Positions 42,229-52,869 of a stretch of 64,000 nucleotides of DNA are shown in pieces (the first letter of the stretch is position 1; each line of letters begins with the position of its first letter). The notes under the pieces are model-generated. The model worked only from the letters and a program-made list of their open reading frames with translations, was not told the origin of the DNA and ran no database searches. The position numbers were made by a program, and so were the translations under genes. Source of the DNA: Trichosporon coremiiforme (taxonomy: Eukaryota > Basidiomycota > Tremellomycetes > Trichosporonales > Trichosporonaceae); NCBI GenBank assembly GCA_039545355.1, contig BCJJ01000003.1:62001-126000 (forward strand), given 5' to 3'.

Positions 42229-43776
42229 ATGCGCCCGACAGCAGCATGGCTCGCGACGTCGCTTCGGATGCTAGCCGCGCAAAGGGCCGTGGTGAACGAG
42301 ATCGGCGAAGAAACATTCCGAAAGCTCGCCTTTGAACTGCAGTTCCGCGGCAAGCACCTCAAGCTGAAGCAGCTCCCGCTGCAGGGCGACCTGCACCAGT
42401 CCCTGCGGAAGATCGCAAGGCTTCCAAAGGAGGATCAGGATGTCGCCAAGGCATGGCTCATCTCCCGCCGATCTCTGGGGCGTTATCTTCTGCCAACTGA
42501 GAATACAAGCCGGCGGCAATTCCAACTGATCCTGCTGTGGCTGGGTTTTCAGCGATTCCTGGATCTCGCGCCGACAGCGAGCTTCGACTGGACCCGGCTC
42601 CCCAAAATACTCGACCTGAAGCGGACGGCGCTTCCGGCGGCACGCTTCGACGTTATCCGTGAGAGCAACCTCCCGTTGGAGGACAAGTATGTGGCCGTCG
42701 CGACGTGGTTGAAAGGCACGGACTTTGGCGAGTTTGCCCTGCAGACGCGGGCGTTGCCCCCCGACCCGCCGGACTACAAGCAGGCGCTCCTCGACTACGT
42801 CGGCAAGGAGCGGTTTCTGGAGCTTGTCGGCCGGCCGCCGCTCTTCGACCTCAATTCGATTAAGGGATGCACAACCAAGTTCCGGCACATGCTGTCGCGC
42901 ATCCAACTCGCGGACCTGAGCCCGGAGGACGAGGAACGCGCCCTCGTCAGCCTGCTGTGCACGACGCAGCTCGGCAAACGTCTCATCATCGAGGCGGGAC
43001 TGCCGCTCCCCGACCTCTTCTCGTACGAGCACAACAAGGTGATCCAGAGCTACCGCCCCCTGCATGGACTGTACCGCGACCCGTCGAGCGCGAGCGTGCC
43101 AGACGATGTCCAAGTCTGCATTGACTGGATTGGCCAGGCGCGTTTCTTGGAACTCGTGCATGAGGACATGTACGACCTGTCCAGCATCAAGGGGTTCGAC
43201 AGCGTGAAGACGACGAAGGCTCGCTTACGCCTTGTGCAAGAGACGAAGCTGTCGAGAGACGATATGGTGCGCGCGTTTGTGGCTGTGCTGTGCCGTTCGG
43301 CGTGGGCGGAACTGCTCGCCGGAGACGATGTTGAGGCTAAGCGCAAGATCCGGCGTGAACAGTCCGGCCGCGCCTCAGTCACGAAGGGGCCGTACGGATT
43401 CCAGCGGCGCTTGAACTATCTCGGTCCGTCACGATTCTTGGAACTCTCGAAGGAACCGCCCATCGATGTCGTGAAGGCGTTCCCGAACCTGGATCCGGCA
43501 GAGTGGCCCTCGTTCTGGACCGCTGTGTACCACTCTGACCTCGAGGGGGAGGAGCGCGAGAGGTGGTTCGCCAGCGTGCTGAGAAGGTCATCACATGGCA
43601 AGCGATACCTTGCTGAGGCCACGCGGGTCGCAAAGGAGAAGGGCGACCCGGGTAACCTCCAGCCGCTGAGCAATCCCGTGACGACAGCAATCTGGCGTCC
43701 GAGAGCCAGCAGAGACACCTCTCCCAACCCCTCCGCCAGTCCCGAACCCTCCATCGCTCAGGCCAGCGCCGCCTGA
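42229..43776 (+). CDS. Five-repeat protein of unknown family, paralogue 1
   Basis: Single exon, 515 residues, family not recognised. It is built from five diverged copies of a ~70-residue unit at about residues 22-88, 101-171, 187-257, 297-365 and 395-465. Each unit begins with a (L/I/V)-x-x-(L/I/V)-G-x-x-R-F-L-E-L motif (DYVGKERFLELV, DWIGQARFLELV, NYLGPSRFLELS), continues with a P-x-x-D-L-x-x-(I/L)-(P/K)-G type segment, and closes with LS-x-(E/D)-D-x-E-R-A-x-V-x-x-L plus a GKRL end. Linker SGRAS (379-383) is shared with the next gene. The N-terminus (MRPTAAWLATSLRMLAAQ) is basic and amphipathic, as in mitochondrial import signals. An upstream start at 42061 is possible. The tail is Pro/Ser-rich. 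Confidence 0.85.
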   Translation: MRPTAAWLATSLRMLAAQRAVVNEIGEETFRKLAFELQFRGKHLKLKQLPLQGDLHQSLRKIARLPKEDQDVAKAWLISRRSLGRYLLPTENTSRRQFQLILLWLGFQRFLDLAPTASFDWTRLPKILDLKRTALPAARFDVIRESNLPLEDKYVAVATWLKGTDFGEFALQTRALPPDPPDYKQALLDYVGKERFLELVGRPPLFDLNSIKGCTTKFRHMLSRIQLADLSPEDEERALVSLLCTTQLGKRLIIEAGLPLPDLFSYEHNKVIQSYRPLHGLYRDPSSASVPDDVQVCIDWIGQARFLELVHEDMYDLSSIKGFDSVKTTKARLRLVQETKLSRDDMVRAFVAVLCRSAWAELLAGDDVEAKRKIRREQSGRASVTKGPYGFQRRLNYLGPSRFLELSKEPPIDVVKAFPNLDPAEWPSFWTAVYHSDLEGEERERWFASVLRRSSHGKRYLAEATRVAKEKGDPGNLQPLSNPVTTAIWRPRASRDTSPNPSASPEPSIAQASAA

Positions 43777-44198
43777 TGTAACACCAGCATTTCATACCAC
43801 CCCTCTTCATTTTGGGCAGCATAGCATAGATAGACAACCCATGTATGTGCGATTAGTGCAGAACCGCCTCCTTCGCAGACGATTATCTCGGTTGGAATTG
43901 ACCGAACAGCCGATATGCGGGACCAAAAGTTCGAGAGATTTCTGGCTGTGCAATTGAACTTGCGTCATAGGCTCTGCGCTGAAAGTTCTGAAGTTCTCGA
44001 CTCCTCTCTTTTCTGCTGACAATCACAACAATCGATACCCGACATTGCATATCCTCGAAGTCTGGGTTCCGCGGAACCCCTCCCTCCTGCGGTCTTCGCT
44101 CCCCGCAATCTCTTCGAGACTCCTCGTGCTGCTTCCTTTAACGGTCTTTGTTCGACGCCGAACAATTCTCCTACATCTGACTCGCCCACCTCCCAATC
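43777..44198. other. Spacer between the two repeat-protein paralogues
   Basis: 422 bp with a CT-rich leader before the ATG at 44199. No further repeat unit found in it. Confidence 0.5.
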
Positions 44199-45854
44199 AT
44201 GACTTCAAGGTTTACGAAACGCTATCTTCAGCGACTAGCAAGTCTGGACGCTCGCGACCTCTCCGTCGTGCAAACCCGCCTCAAGCTCCTGGACGATATC
44301 GGTCTCGAGCGATTCCAACGTCTCGGCCCCGGTGTGCGGTTCAAAGCCTCCACCATCCTGCCCGCGGGCAAATCCTCCGCGCGCCTGAAAGCAATCGACA
44401 CGCTCCCCGCTTCCCAGCGAGAACTCGCCAAGATTGCCTTTCTCGCACGCACCAGGTTCGGACAAGCGCTCCTCCCGCCCGTGTACGACAAGCAGAGGGA
44501 GTTCGGTACGCTCCTGAGTGCTGTGAACTGGCTGGGCATCGACAGGTTTGCGGAGCTGGCGGAGGAGGAGTACGATCTGAACAATGTTCCAGGTCTGCAA
44601 AGGCAGCACGCCGACCGCCAGATTGTTGCTATCCGTGCTTCCCCACTGCCGGCCGAGGAACAGCAAAGGGCCGTCGCGCAAGTGCTGAAGTCGACCGCAT
44701 TGGGCCAGCACGTTCTCGAGTTCGGGTCCGTGCCCACTCTCTCGGAGGAGGCATGGGAGGAGGCTATTCTCGCGTGCATCGGCGGCCCCGAACGGTTCTT
44801 GAAGACGTACAAACAACCCGCGTTCGACGTGCACACTCTGCCGGGTATCTATGACCGGCCCTTCGCTGCCCTCGTCGCACAAGTGCAGAAGCTGAACCTG
44901 AGCAAGGACGACGAAGAGAGGGCATATGTCGCGATGCTCAGCTACTCTGATGTAGGGAAGAAGCTCCTCGACGGCGCGGGCTTGCCCCAGCCCCCACAGA
45001 CTGTACGCGGCCGCCCGCTCCGCCCTTCAAAGACGCAGAGCACGGTGGAACAGCAGCCACTGCAGTCTCACGTAGACCTGCTGAATCACATTGGGCGTGA
45101 GCGCTTCATGCGACTCGTCGAAGAGCCCTTGTTCGACCTCGAGTCTATCCCAGGGTGGGAGACAACGGGGACCGCCGTGCCCTCCCGGCGGCGGCTGATC
45201 GAGCAGTCCTCCCTCTCCCCCTCTGACAAGGAAAGAGCGCTGGTGGCACTGCTCGCAATCCGCCCGACGCCGTTCATAGACGAGCACGAGCTGTACCGCG
45301 AGATTATCCGGCGCACGCCGCAGTACAAGCGGGGCACCTCCGGCCGCGCGTCGGAGTATTACTTCCCGAAACTGCTTGCCGAGGTGGGTGCGAGTCGCTT
45401 CGTGAAGCTCGCGAAGCAGCCGCTGTATGATCTGACGGCGATCCTCACGGCAAAGGACACGGGCAAGTGGGGGCTGAATCGGAAGTTTGAGAGGGTTCGC
45501 AGGTCGCAGTTGAGTGGTGAGGAGAAGGAGAGGGCGTTCGTTAGTATTCTGGCTAGGAGTAGGGTCGGAAAGAGATACCTCCAGGAGGCGGGCGGGCGGA
45601 AGATCGAGTCGGAACCTGCCTCGAACACTCCAGAAGGTGAGAGGAGAAGGGGGCCTGCAGGCGCGACCGTTAAGACTGAAAATACGGCCAGCGCTGTCAC
45701 CCGCTTTGCCACCGTACGAGCACCCTTCGTCGACTGCGATCGCCGTATCCGAGTTATGGCATCCAGCATTGTCCTACCTCTTCCAGCCAACTCTGTCATC
45801 ATCCAAGCTGCAGCGCTTTTCTGCCTCATCGCCCAGGCGACCATGTCCGTGTAA
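44199..45854 (+). CDS. Five-repeat protein of unknown family, paralogue 2
   Basis: 551 residues if unspliced. Five units colinear with paralogue 1: about residues 30-95, 108-173, 191-261, 294-358 and 392-465, with the same motifs (NWLGIDRFAELA, NHIGRERFMRLVEEPLFDLE, AEVGASRFVKLAKQPLYDLT; LSPSDKERALVALL, LSGEEKERAFVSIL; GKRYLQEAG). SGRAS recurs at 381-385, the same linker as in paralogue 1. The N-terminus (MTSRFTKRYLQRLASLDAR) could target mitochondria. The last ~70 residues lose codon bias. A GTGAGA donor at 45637 and acceptor at 45966 (after GCTAACCC) would replace them with a short tail ending VPQHRVKF at 45992. The pair is a local duplication; function unknown. Confidence 0.82.
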   Translation: MTSRFTKRYLQRLASLDARDLSVVQTRLKLLDDIGLERFQRLGPGVRFKASTILPAGKSSARLKAIDTLPASQRELAKIAFLARTRFGQALLPPVYDKQREFGTLLSAVNWLGIDRFAELAEEEYDLNNVPGLQRQHADRQIVAIRASPLPAEEQQRAVAQVLKSTALGQHVLEFGSVPTLSEEAWEEAILACIGGPERFLKTYKQPAFDVHTLPGIYDRPFAALVAQVQKLNLSKDDEERAYVAMLSYSDVGKKLLDGAGLPQPPQTVRGRPLRPSKTQSTVEQQPLQSHVDLLNHIGRERFMRLVEEPLFDLESIPGWETTGTAVPSRRRLIEQSSLSPSDKERALVALLAIRPTPFIDEHELYREIIRRTPQYKRGTSGRASEYYFPKLLAEVGASRFVKLAKQPLYDLTAILTAKDTGKWGLNRKFERVRRSQLSGEEKERAFVSILARSRVGKRYLQEAGGRKIESEPASNTPEGERRRGPAGATVKTENTASAVTRFATVRAPFVDCDRRIRVMASSIVLPLPANSVIIQAAALFCLIAQATMSV

Positions 45855-46166
45855 CTTCATCGCATCAACATCAATGTACCGCCACCGCAATGCATACTCA
45901 TCACAGCATTCTTTCATCCACCAACCTCTTCTTTACTTCTCGCTAGCTAACCCTTGTGCAAAGCAGTTCCGCAGCACCGCGTGAAGTTTTAGGTGTACCA
46001 AGTAAACAGGTTTAACATTTCTCAACAAACGGAGTCAGTACTGACACAGTCGGAGCAGCACATTTGTTATATAGTGTCCCCTCATGACCCGTCGTCAGCG
46101 TATGCATGCGCGTCGAACCAAGTGGGGCGTTCAACGGTGCAGGCGCATCGGGGGACTTAGACGCAC
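45855..46166. other. Intergenic region
   Basis: 3' flank of repeat paralogue 2 (may include its last exon, 45967-45992) and of the secreted protein gene. Nothing else seen. Confidence 0.4.
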
Positions 46167-46615
46167 TTAGGCGTCAAAGCCTTTCGCCTTGCAAAAGTCA
46201 ACAGAGTCCTGCTTGGCCTTGTTGATCTGCTCGTCCGAGAACTTGTCCTTGAAGGGGCCGGTGCGGAGCTGGCACTCGGCACACTTGATCACGGACTCGA
46301 CGTGCTACAACGTTAGTGATTTTCGCAATTAGCCTTTAAGGGAGGCTGAGTCCGTCCTCCTCATCCTCGTTCGGACTTCACTCGGACTCGGAGCCCACTT
46401 ACACCACACATAGTCTTGAGGCAGTCGTCCGAGGGGTTCTCAGCGTTGCACTTGAGGTCCGTAGCGTCGTGGTACACGTCGCGGATGACGCCACAGCCAT
46501 CACGGCACTTGGGGTCGATGAACGAGAGCGACTCGAGCTTCTGCTCGTCGACCTGGCGGGACTCGAGGGCGAGCGCGGCGGTCGCGGCGAAGACGAGCGC
46601 GGCAGTGAACTTCAT
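46167..46615 (-). CDS. Secreted eight-cysteine small protein A
   Basis: Two exons, 46403-46615 and 46167-46304 (98-nt intron, GTAAGT to GTTGTAG); 116 residues. Signal peptide MKFTAALVFAATAALALE, followed by a short possible propeptide. The mature part has eight cysteines: C-x3-C-x14-C-x8-C-x4-C-x8-C-x2-C, then a charged stretch and a last Cys in FCKAKGF. The motif CAECQLR matches its paralogue at 48.6-49.1 kb (CAECQVR), and the intron splits both at the same place, right after the fifth cysteine plus one residue. Family unknown; the spacing does not match CFEM. Likely extracellular or cell-wall protein. Confidence 0.82.
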
Positions 46616-48587
46616 GGTGTCTTGGGGTCTGGTCTAGGGTATGTCTAGCTGGATTGGGCTTGAGGAACTCTGGACACGAGGGTTGGGGCCCGCTTATGTA
46701 CCCTGTTGGGGCCTTGGCTGCTGGGTGAGTGCACCAAGGCTACGAGGAAGTCAGTGGCACACGTTGCGTCAGTCCCAGTCGTCGAGAGGTGTTCGGCGGC
46801 TAGACTATCTCGCCATCACACTTTTTGGGAATCAACTGCGCCGGGCGCCAGGTGTTCTCAGCTCACGGTCTGCATTCCGGCATGTCCAGCCAGCAGCTTC
46901 CGTTTCTCGCCAATTCCTTCCTTCCATCGGGGTAAGAACGTCAGCGTGCAAGTCATTCCAAAGCATTCCCGAAAACAACTGTCAAGAGGCGTTGCGTAGT
47001 GATTGATCCTGATGATCTTGGCTCTCGGGTCTGCCTTCAATGGATAAACGGTCCTTCGATGGGTTCTTGGGACTGTCGAAGAACGACACAGCGTCATACT
47101 GACAGCCACCTTCTCAGCCTAGAGCGGTAAAGGCTCACAACGGTGCGTGCAGGCATGCATGGTTACGCAAGATACAGATTCCGGAGTGCATGATGCAGAG
47201 ATGAAGGAAGCACGCTGTCATCAGCATGCATGCACGGGGTCCTTCTCGAGGCCGCACGTGTCACTAGTGGACGACATGCTCGTCCCGTCGAACCTACGAA
47301 GGTTGGCTGGCAGGAGGGATTTGGGTGTGGCTGAGCCATGACGCAGGGCATGACGTCTCAATCATTTGTCGGGAGGAACAGATCACGTTTCGTGCATTGA
47401 AATCCAGCCAACGCGGCCTCGCCTGCTGCGCTCTAGCGCATGGCGGGCATGGTGGCCTGTCTCGGAGAGCATGACTTATGCTTGTCCATGCGTGCTGTCG
47501 TACCACCGCTGAAGAATGGTACGGGCGAAACGGACTGCGCTTATTGTCGTCCTGGCAACCGAGTAGTGGCAGCGCACCTGGTGCCAGTGCACGCTGGGGT
47601 TGACCGCTCATTGAGCCCAAACCCAAGCTACTTTGTTCTGGGCAGCTACACCGACTGCGCTGCCAGCAATGTCCTTGAACCTCAGAGAGCGGTGCAGTAC
47701 AAGTCTAAGTGCCGGGCATCTCCTAACCAGAGCTCGAGGTGTCTGGAATTCCGAACGAAAGCGATGATACCACCACTTTGCTGCTTCGCCATCGGGACCT
47801 TTGCCAACTGCCTTTTCGTTGAAAGCGGCCACGGTGGCCGCCGATACTGAGCATACTGTAGAAATCCTGGTCGAAGTTGCTGTGAACGTCGTCGAGCTCA
47901 CTGCGGAAGGGTAGTCACCTCGTATCGTCTTCTCCAGCCAACTCGTCCCCAGAAACGCCGGTCACCGTTAGTGAGCTCAAAGTGTTGATGGCCTTGGAAA
48001 TATAGCATGCCTCGTCATCGTCGAAGGCTCTCGGCGCAGTACCAAATCCCCCGTGGCGATCGCCGTCAGCAGCTGGTCGGATGCAGGCACCCGCCTTCCG
48101 AATCGCAGCAGGAAGGCGCCTTCGTGACGCGCTCGTGATCATCACGAGCGAGGTTCAGGCTGCGCCGTCTTCTCTGTTTACTACCAAACAGTGAAGCACT
48201 TCCATCGCTATCTTGACAGTGCACTGTCATTTGCTTCTCCGTAACAGTCCACCGAGATCGAACGGGACAGTTGCCGTCGACCCACGCGGTGACATCGCTG
48301 GGCCTCTTCCGCGCAAGTTTCAGGCGCCAAACTTTATCGCATATCGAAATCACCTAGGCGTCTCACCTCAGCCCATAACACCCTCTTTTCCATGCTCAAC
48401 ATGCGCTATGGTCATCAACAGTTTCGCCGCTGACAGGTAAGTAGCAAGACAGTGGGTGTCATGCATGGCATCAACCCGATTCTTATATAATTATACGACT
48501 TCACGACCTTGGAGGGCAGCTCGCAGCCGCTCCCGTCGAAGAAGGGGGCGTCCGTTTGTCGCCCAGCTCGCTGCGCGCGCTAGGGGC
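46616..48587. other. Long spacer between the two secreted-protein genes
   Basis: About 2 kb. Frames in it (for example 47608-47901 minus and 47440-47850 plus) lack signal peptides, cysteine pattern and bias. I looked for a third copy of the CAEC family and did not see one. Confidence 0.45.
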
Positions 48588-49135
48588 TTAGGGCTTGGTA
48601 GGGAAACCGAGCTGCTGGCACTGGCGGCGGGCCTCGTTCTTGGGCTGGTCGATGTCGTCCTCGGAGACGACGTTCTCATCGCCCGAGTTGCGCACCTGGC
48701 ACTCGGCGCACTCGATCAGGGGGTCGACGTACTGATCAGTTAGCGTATGCTCACTCTCGGCCAGCTGCTGGGGGCCGGCTGCTGGGGGCTCGTCGCACGC
48801 TATCCGCTGCATCGTAGCGGCGGCAACCGACAGCAGCCCACGACTTCGCCTCGCCCTCCCCACTGCTGCAGGGAGTGCTCGCCTCGGCCGCAACTCACCT
48901 TGCACATGATCTTGTTGCACTCGTCGGTGACCTCCTTGTTGCAGTTCTTAGCCTCCCACTCAGTGTAGAGGCCGTTGTTGACGCGGCACTTCTCCTTGCA
49001 GGGCTCGGGGACCAACTCGGCGTAGTCGATCGTGTCGCGGCGCATAATCATGTGGCCTAGCATGGTGCTGGGCTTGGGGAGGGGGTTGGCGGCGATGAGG
49101 CCAGAAAGGACAACGGCGGCGGCGGCGAACTTCAT
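48588..49135 (-). CDS. Secreted eight-cysteine small protein B
   Basis: Two exons, 48899-49135 and 48588-48731, with a 167-nt intron; 126 residues. Signal peptide MKFAAAAVVLSGLIAANP; the mature protein has the same eight-cysteine plan as protein A: C-x3-C-x14-C-x7-C-x4-C-x8-C-x2-C, then a charged stretch and a final Cys before QQLGF. The splice joins MCK to YVDPLIECAECQ, aligning with MCG-HVESVIKCAECQ in A. TATA box TATAAG on the minus strand at 49187-49192. Start chosen at MKF because an upstream in-frame ATG (49228) would bury the signal peptide. Family and function unknown. Confidence 0.82.
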
Positions 49136-50782
49136 TGTGTTTCTTTCCGTGTGGGGATGTCTGGACGAGTCTGCAGATCGGGCCTTCTTATACTCAGATT
49201 CGAGGATGAGAGGCTGCGAAGTAGGCATGGGGATGGATACGACAGTGCTTGCTTCATGCTTAAACTGACCCTAGCCCGTAATCCGTGCGCTCCGTGTTTG
49301 CGGATACCTCCCCGGCGCATCTACCCGGAGACTCCAGCTAAACGTGACGTCCTCCCGGAGATGTTTCGGAACGCGAAGGTTAAGAAACCTTGTCACGGCC
49401 AACCTGACAAGCATTTCTAGCCCGACTTGACCTCTTGCTGCGGGCAGCTAACCCATGCAATGACGTCGGAGTGTCCGGTGAGGTCTGGGGATGAATTGTG
49501 CAGATGTCGGCCGGTGCACGCGTACAGAGGGCATGTGGGACGGCTGACGGGCAGCGGGCGAGGGTTTGCGAAGAGGGGAACTCCCCGCCGTAGGTAATCT
49601 TTCAGGATGAACAACCCGGAACGTCGGAACCACAGGGCTGCACACGTCCCATGCCCTTCGCTGGCTGGTCTTTGACGCGGTGAACGTGTAGCCTGTACGC
49701 GTGAGTAAGGGTGCGTGCAGGAGTGATTCCGGCATGCCAGACCAAGAACTGGCCCGCGGGAAGGCATAGATTGCAGCTGCGTGAGCTGCGGCAAGCGACC
49801 TCTGGAACCATCGTTTTGACCACGTTGTCTCGTCGTCGCAACAAAGTGCAAAGTGCTTAGTTCAGTTCGATGCATGTTTGGGCCCACACGCTTCACAGGT
49901 AAGAGTTGCGTCGTGCAAGGCGCCCGAGTTACCAGTATTCAGTTGGGCAGCTGTTTCGACAGCTATTTGAGAGTCCGTTAGACCATTTTTGCTTCATTTT
50001 CAATGTCTGTTGCAGAGGATGGGGATGAGGACTATGCGGTCACTGCTTCGGATGTAGAAGGCTATGCAACATGCCTAACCCGTCAGCGTAAGCGGCAGCG
50101 TAGGCTTCACTTCCCGTTATTCCGGGCGCGGCAAGGCGTCGGGGTGACATGAACGGTACGTTGCCGCTGGCCGGTGGCCGTTGGCTGAGGCGGGTGTAGT
50201 CGACTCTGCGGCCAGATAATCAACTCGGCCATTTGCTTCTGACAGTGAGAAGGGGACAGCGGCAACTCGGCACGTGCATAAGGTTGAGGGTTGGGGGACG
50301 CATGAGAGGATGGCCAGCCGGCGGCAGGGAACAAGGAAGCCAGGGATCGCGTCGGGAGATAAGTTTGACAGTGAGATAGTGCTCCTGGCCTGTTCCCTCG
50401 TATGGACAGTCACGCACACCTAAGAGTAGCAGTACGGGGCGCCGGAATGCGTCCGACCTCGCTCAGACGACTATGGCCACAGGTCTTGGTCCTAGGGATC
50501 ATGAAGCGTCGTTGATCGTTGAGGATCGTGGAGAGGCGGCTGCTCAATGACTGAATTGTTCGAGTCGTCATCATCCCTTGCTCTCTCGTTAGGCGGGACA
50601 TGCACGCGCCCTGGGGTCTGGGTAGCTTCGGGCAATGCTTGACGGCGAACACGGACTTCGGATGCCGAAGGCGATCCGCTCCCCAGAGAGCTGATGAGAG
50701 GGCTCTGTTGAGTAGTTCAACAGTTCACTCGGTTTCTCTCGCTGTGAACACAATACAAAGAAAGATACATGGCCATGCAAGT
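49136..50782. other. Long intergenic region
   Basis: Contains the TATA of secreted protein B at the left. Otherwise frames are unbiased; no gene supported. Confidence 0.45.
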
Positions 50783-52869
50783 CTATCGCGGCATCCATTT
50801 CCACAATGTGCCCGCCGCTCTCTTCTCGGCCCTCTTCTCTCTCCACCCCGCCGCATACTTCTCAGCAATGAAAGCGAGCGGAAATCCCGCGACACAAATG
50901 CCCGAGAGCAGGACGAACGTCCACCCCGCGCCCAACTTTGCATACACGATCTGAATCACGGCCGACCCAACAGCTCCAAAAGCGCATCTCACCAAGTTGA
51001 GACTGGCAGACACGGCGCCACCTTTTCCGGGCAGAATGTCCTGTCCGTAGATCGTTGCCATTGATGTTGTCCCCGTGCCCAGGCCGACGAAGAACTGCAG
51101 GACCAACACGGCCGCGAGGGGCGCCTTCGCCTGTAGGCACCAGCCGAGGCCGATGCACGCGACCATGGAGAGCACGGCGAAGGGGTACATGCACCACAGT
51201 CTTATGCGTTCCAGCCTAAAGGTCGTGGGGCATTTCCGGAAGTCGCCACCGACTCGCGCCTCTTCCCGCCGGTAGACGCGGTCGAGCAGTTGACCATTCA
51301 CGAGCGCTGAGGCAATGGTTCCAGCTCCGCCGGGGAGATAGCAGAGACCGATGTGCAGCTCGGACAGGCCGTAGGTGTCCTTCAAAGCTGTTGAGAAGAC
51401 GACGAGCACACACTGCGCGTCGCGTCAGCGACGCTGTCACAAGCGAAAGGAGAGGAGACTCACGTAGAACTCGAGATAAGGCAAGGACACAAAGACGAAC
51501 ACGAGCAGCACCTCGGGCACGAGCAGGCACTGGAACGCCGTCAACGGATTGTACTTTTTCCTCGGTGATCTCGTCGCTTCTTCCTGCTCCACCTCCTCTC
51601 TCACTTCCTCCCCATCGCCCGCTTCGATCTCCGCCTTGGCTTTCTTCTCCCTTTTGTGTCTCTGCCAGATCGCAATGGGCGAGGAACAGATGGTAGGCGG
51701 AGGGAGGGACCCGTCGCCCACCAGAGAGCGTAGTGTCTCCGGATACAGAAAGAGAAAGGGGAGCATGACGCAGCACGTTGCAATTGTTAGGAACCAGAAG
51801 ATGGAGCGCCAACCGAGCGTCTGGGCCAGGATTCCGCCGAGCAGGGGGCCGAAGGCGGGGCCGAGCATGGCTGAGGACTTGATGTCAGCGGACACCACCC
51901 GTTCTTCATCAACTCAAGGCAAGACTCACCTGAAAGACAGCCATGTACTTGCCCTTCTCCCTCGGCATGGCCACATCGCTGATAGCTCCAGCACCAATGG
52001 ACACGACGCCACTGCCGCCCGTCGCCTGGACGGCCCTCAGGAAGAGCAGCAACCAGTACTCGTCGGTCGGACACAGCGCCAGTCCAATGTTGGCACCGAT
52101 GTAGATCGCCATCACTAGCAGGAAGATCGGGCGGCGGCCGAACGTATCACTCGCGCTGCCGAAAAACGACGGCGTCACGGCCTGGAACACGAGGTACGTC
52201 GTGACGGCGAGCGAGATGTCTTGTTCGGATCTGTGGAAGGCGGCCGCCAGAGCCGGGATCGCGGGAACGAAGATGTTGCTCTGGGCGTTAGCTTCGCTCC
52301 TCAATCCCGTCCTCGTCCCCGTCCCCGTCGTCGGTGGGAGGAGCGAAGTGCTCGCTCACTTCGCTCGTGCCGCTCGCACGACTCACACTGATAGGACTGA
52401 ACACGGCCGCGACACCTCCGAGACCCGCGATGAGCCACTTGGTCCGCTTCGGAAAGGCAGAGTACGGCCGCGCGCTGCCGCCGGTAACGGTGCGCGACAG
52501 TTGGGCTTCGGCCTGTCCTCCCTCTTGCGGTGGCTTCTCATTGCGGATGACGGGCTCTCCGGAGTGGTGCGCGGCATCGCCGTCTTGCCCCTCCTGACCT
52601 TCTTCAGGAGCAGGAGCTGGGGAAAGCTTCTCGGTCGACTCGTTTTTCTCCGTGCGTGTGTCGGTTGACTCTTGACTGTGGGCAGTCGCAAACGAAGTCG
52701 TCGTGCCCGTCGTGCCGATGGTATCGATCCTGTCGAAGGTCGCTGTCACCTCGACGTCTTGCTGTGAAGCTGAGTCCGTCAGGCGAGGCTCAGTCATGTC
52801 TCGTCGCGTGAGCGGTGCATGCGCATGCCGTGCGGCGGCATCGGAACTGGTTGGTGGGGAGGAATGCAT
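50783..52869 (-). CDS. MFS transporter, DHA1 type (12 membrane segments)
   Basis: Drug:H+ antiporter-1 family exporter, like fungal polyamine/drug efflux proteins (Qdr/Tpo/Flr group). Four exons: 52387-52869, 51930-52280, 51464-51877 and 50783-51412, all phase 0; 625 residues. About 140 hydrophilic residues rich in Ser/Thr/Glu lead in. Exon 2 has the family loop SASDTFGRRPIFLLVM and the helix 4 region RAVQATGGSGVVSIGAGAISD. Exon 3 has the antiporter motif C, MLGPAFGPLLGGILAQTLGW. A charged central loop (EKKAKAEIEAGDGEEVREEV) separates the two six-helix halves. One acceptor (51878) is AAG instead of CAG. Another Met at residue 25 is possible. Confidence 0.88.

Noticed and set aside
47440..48353. 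Frames between the two secreted-protein genes as a possible third paralogue
   Set aside because: No signal peptide, no CAEC motif and no cysteine spacing in any frame.
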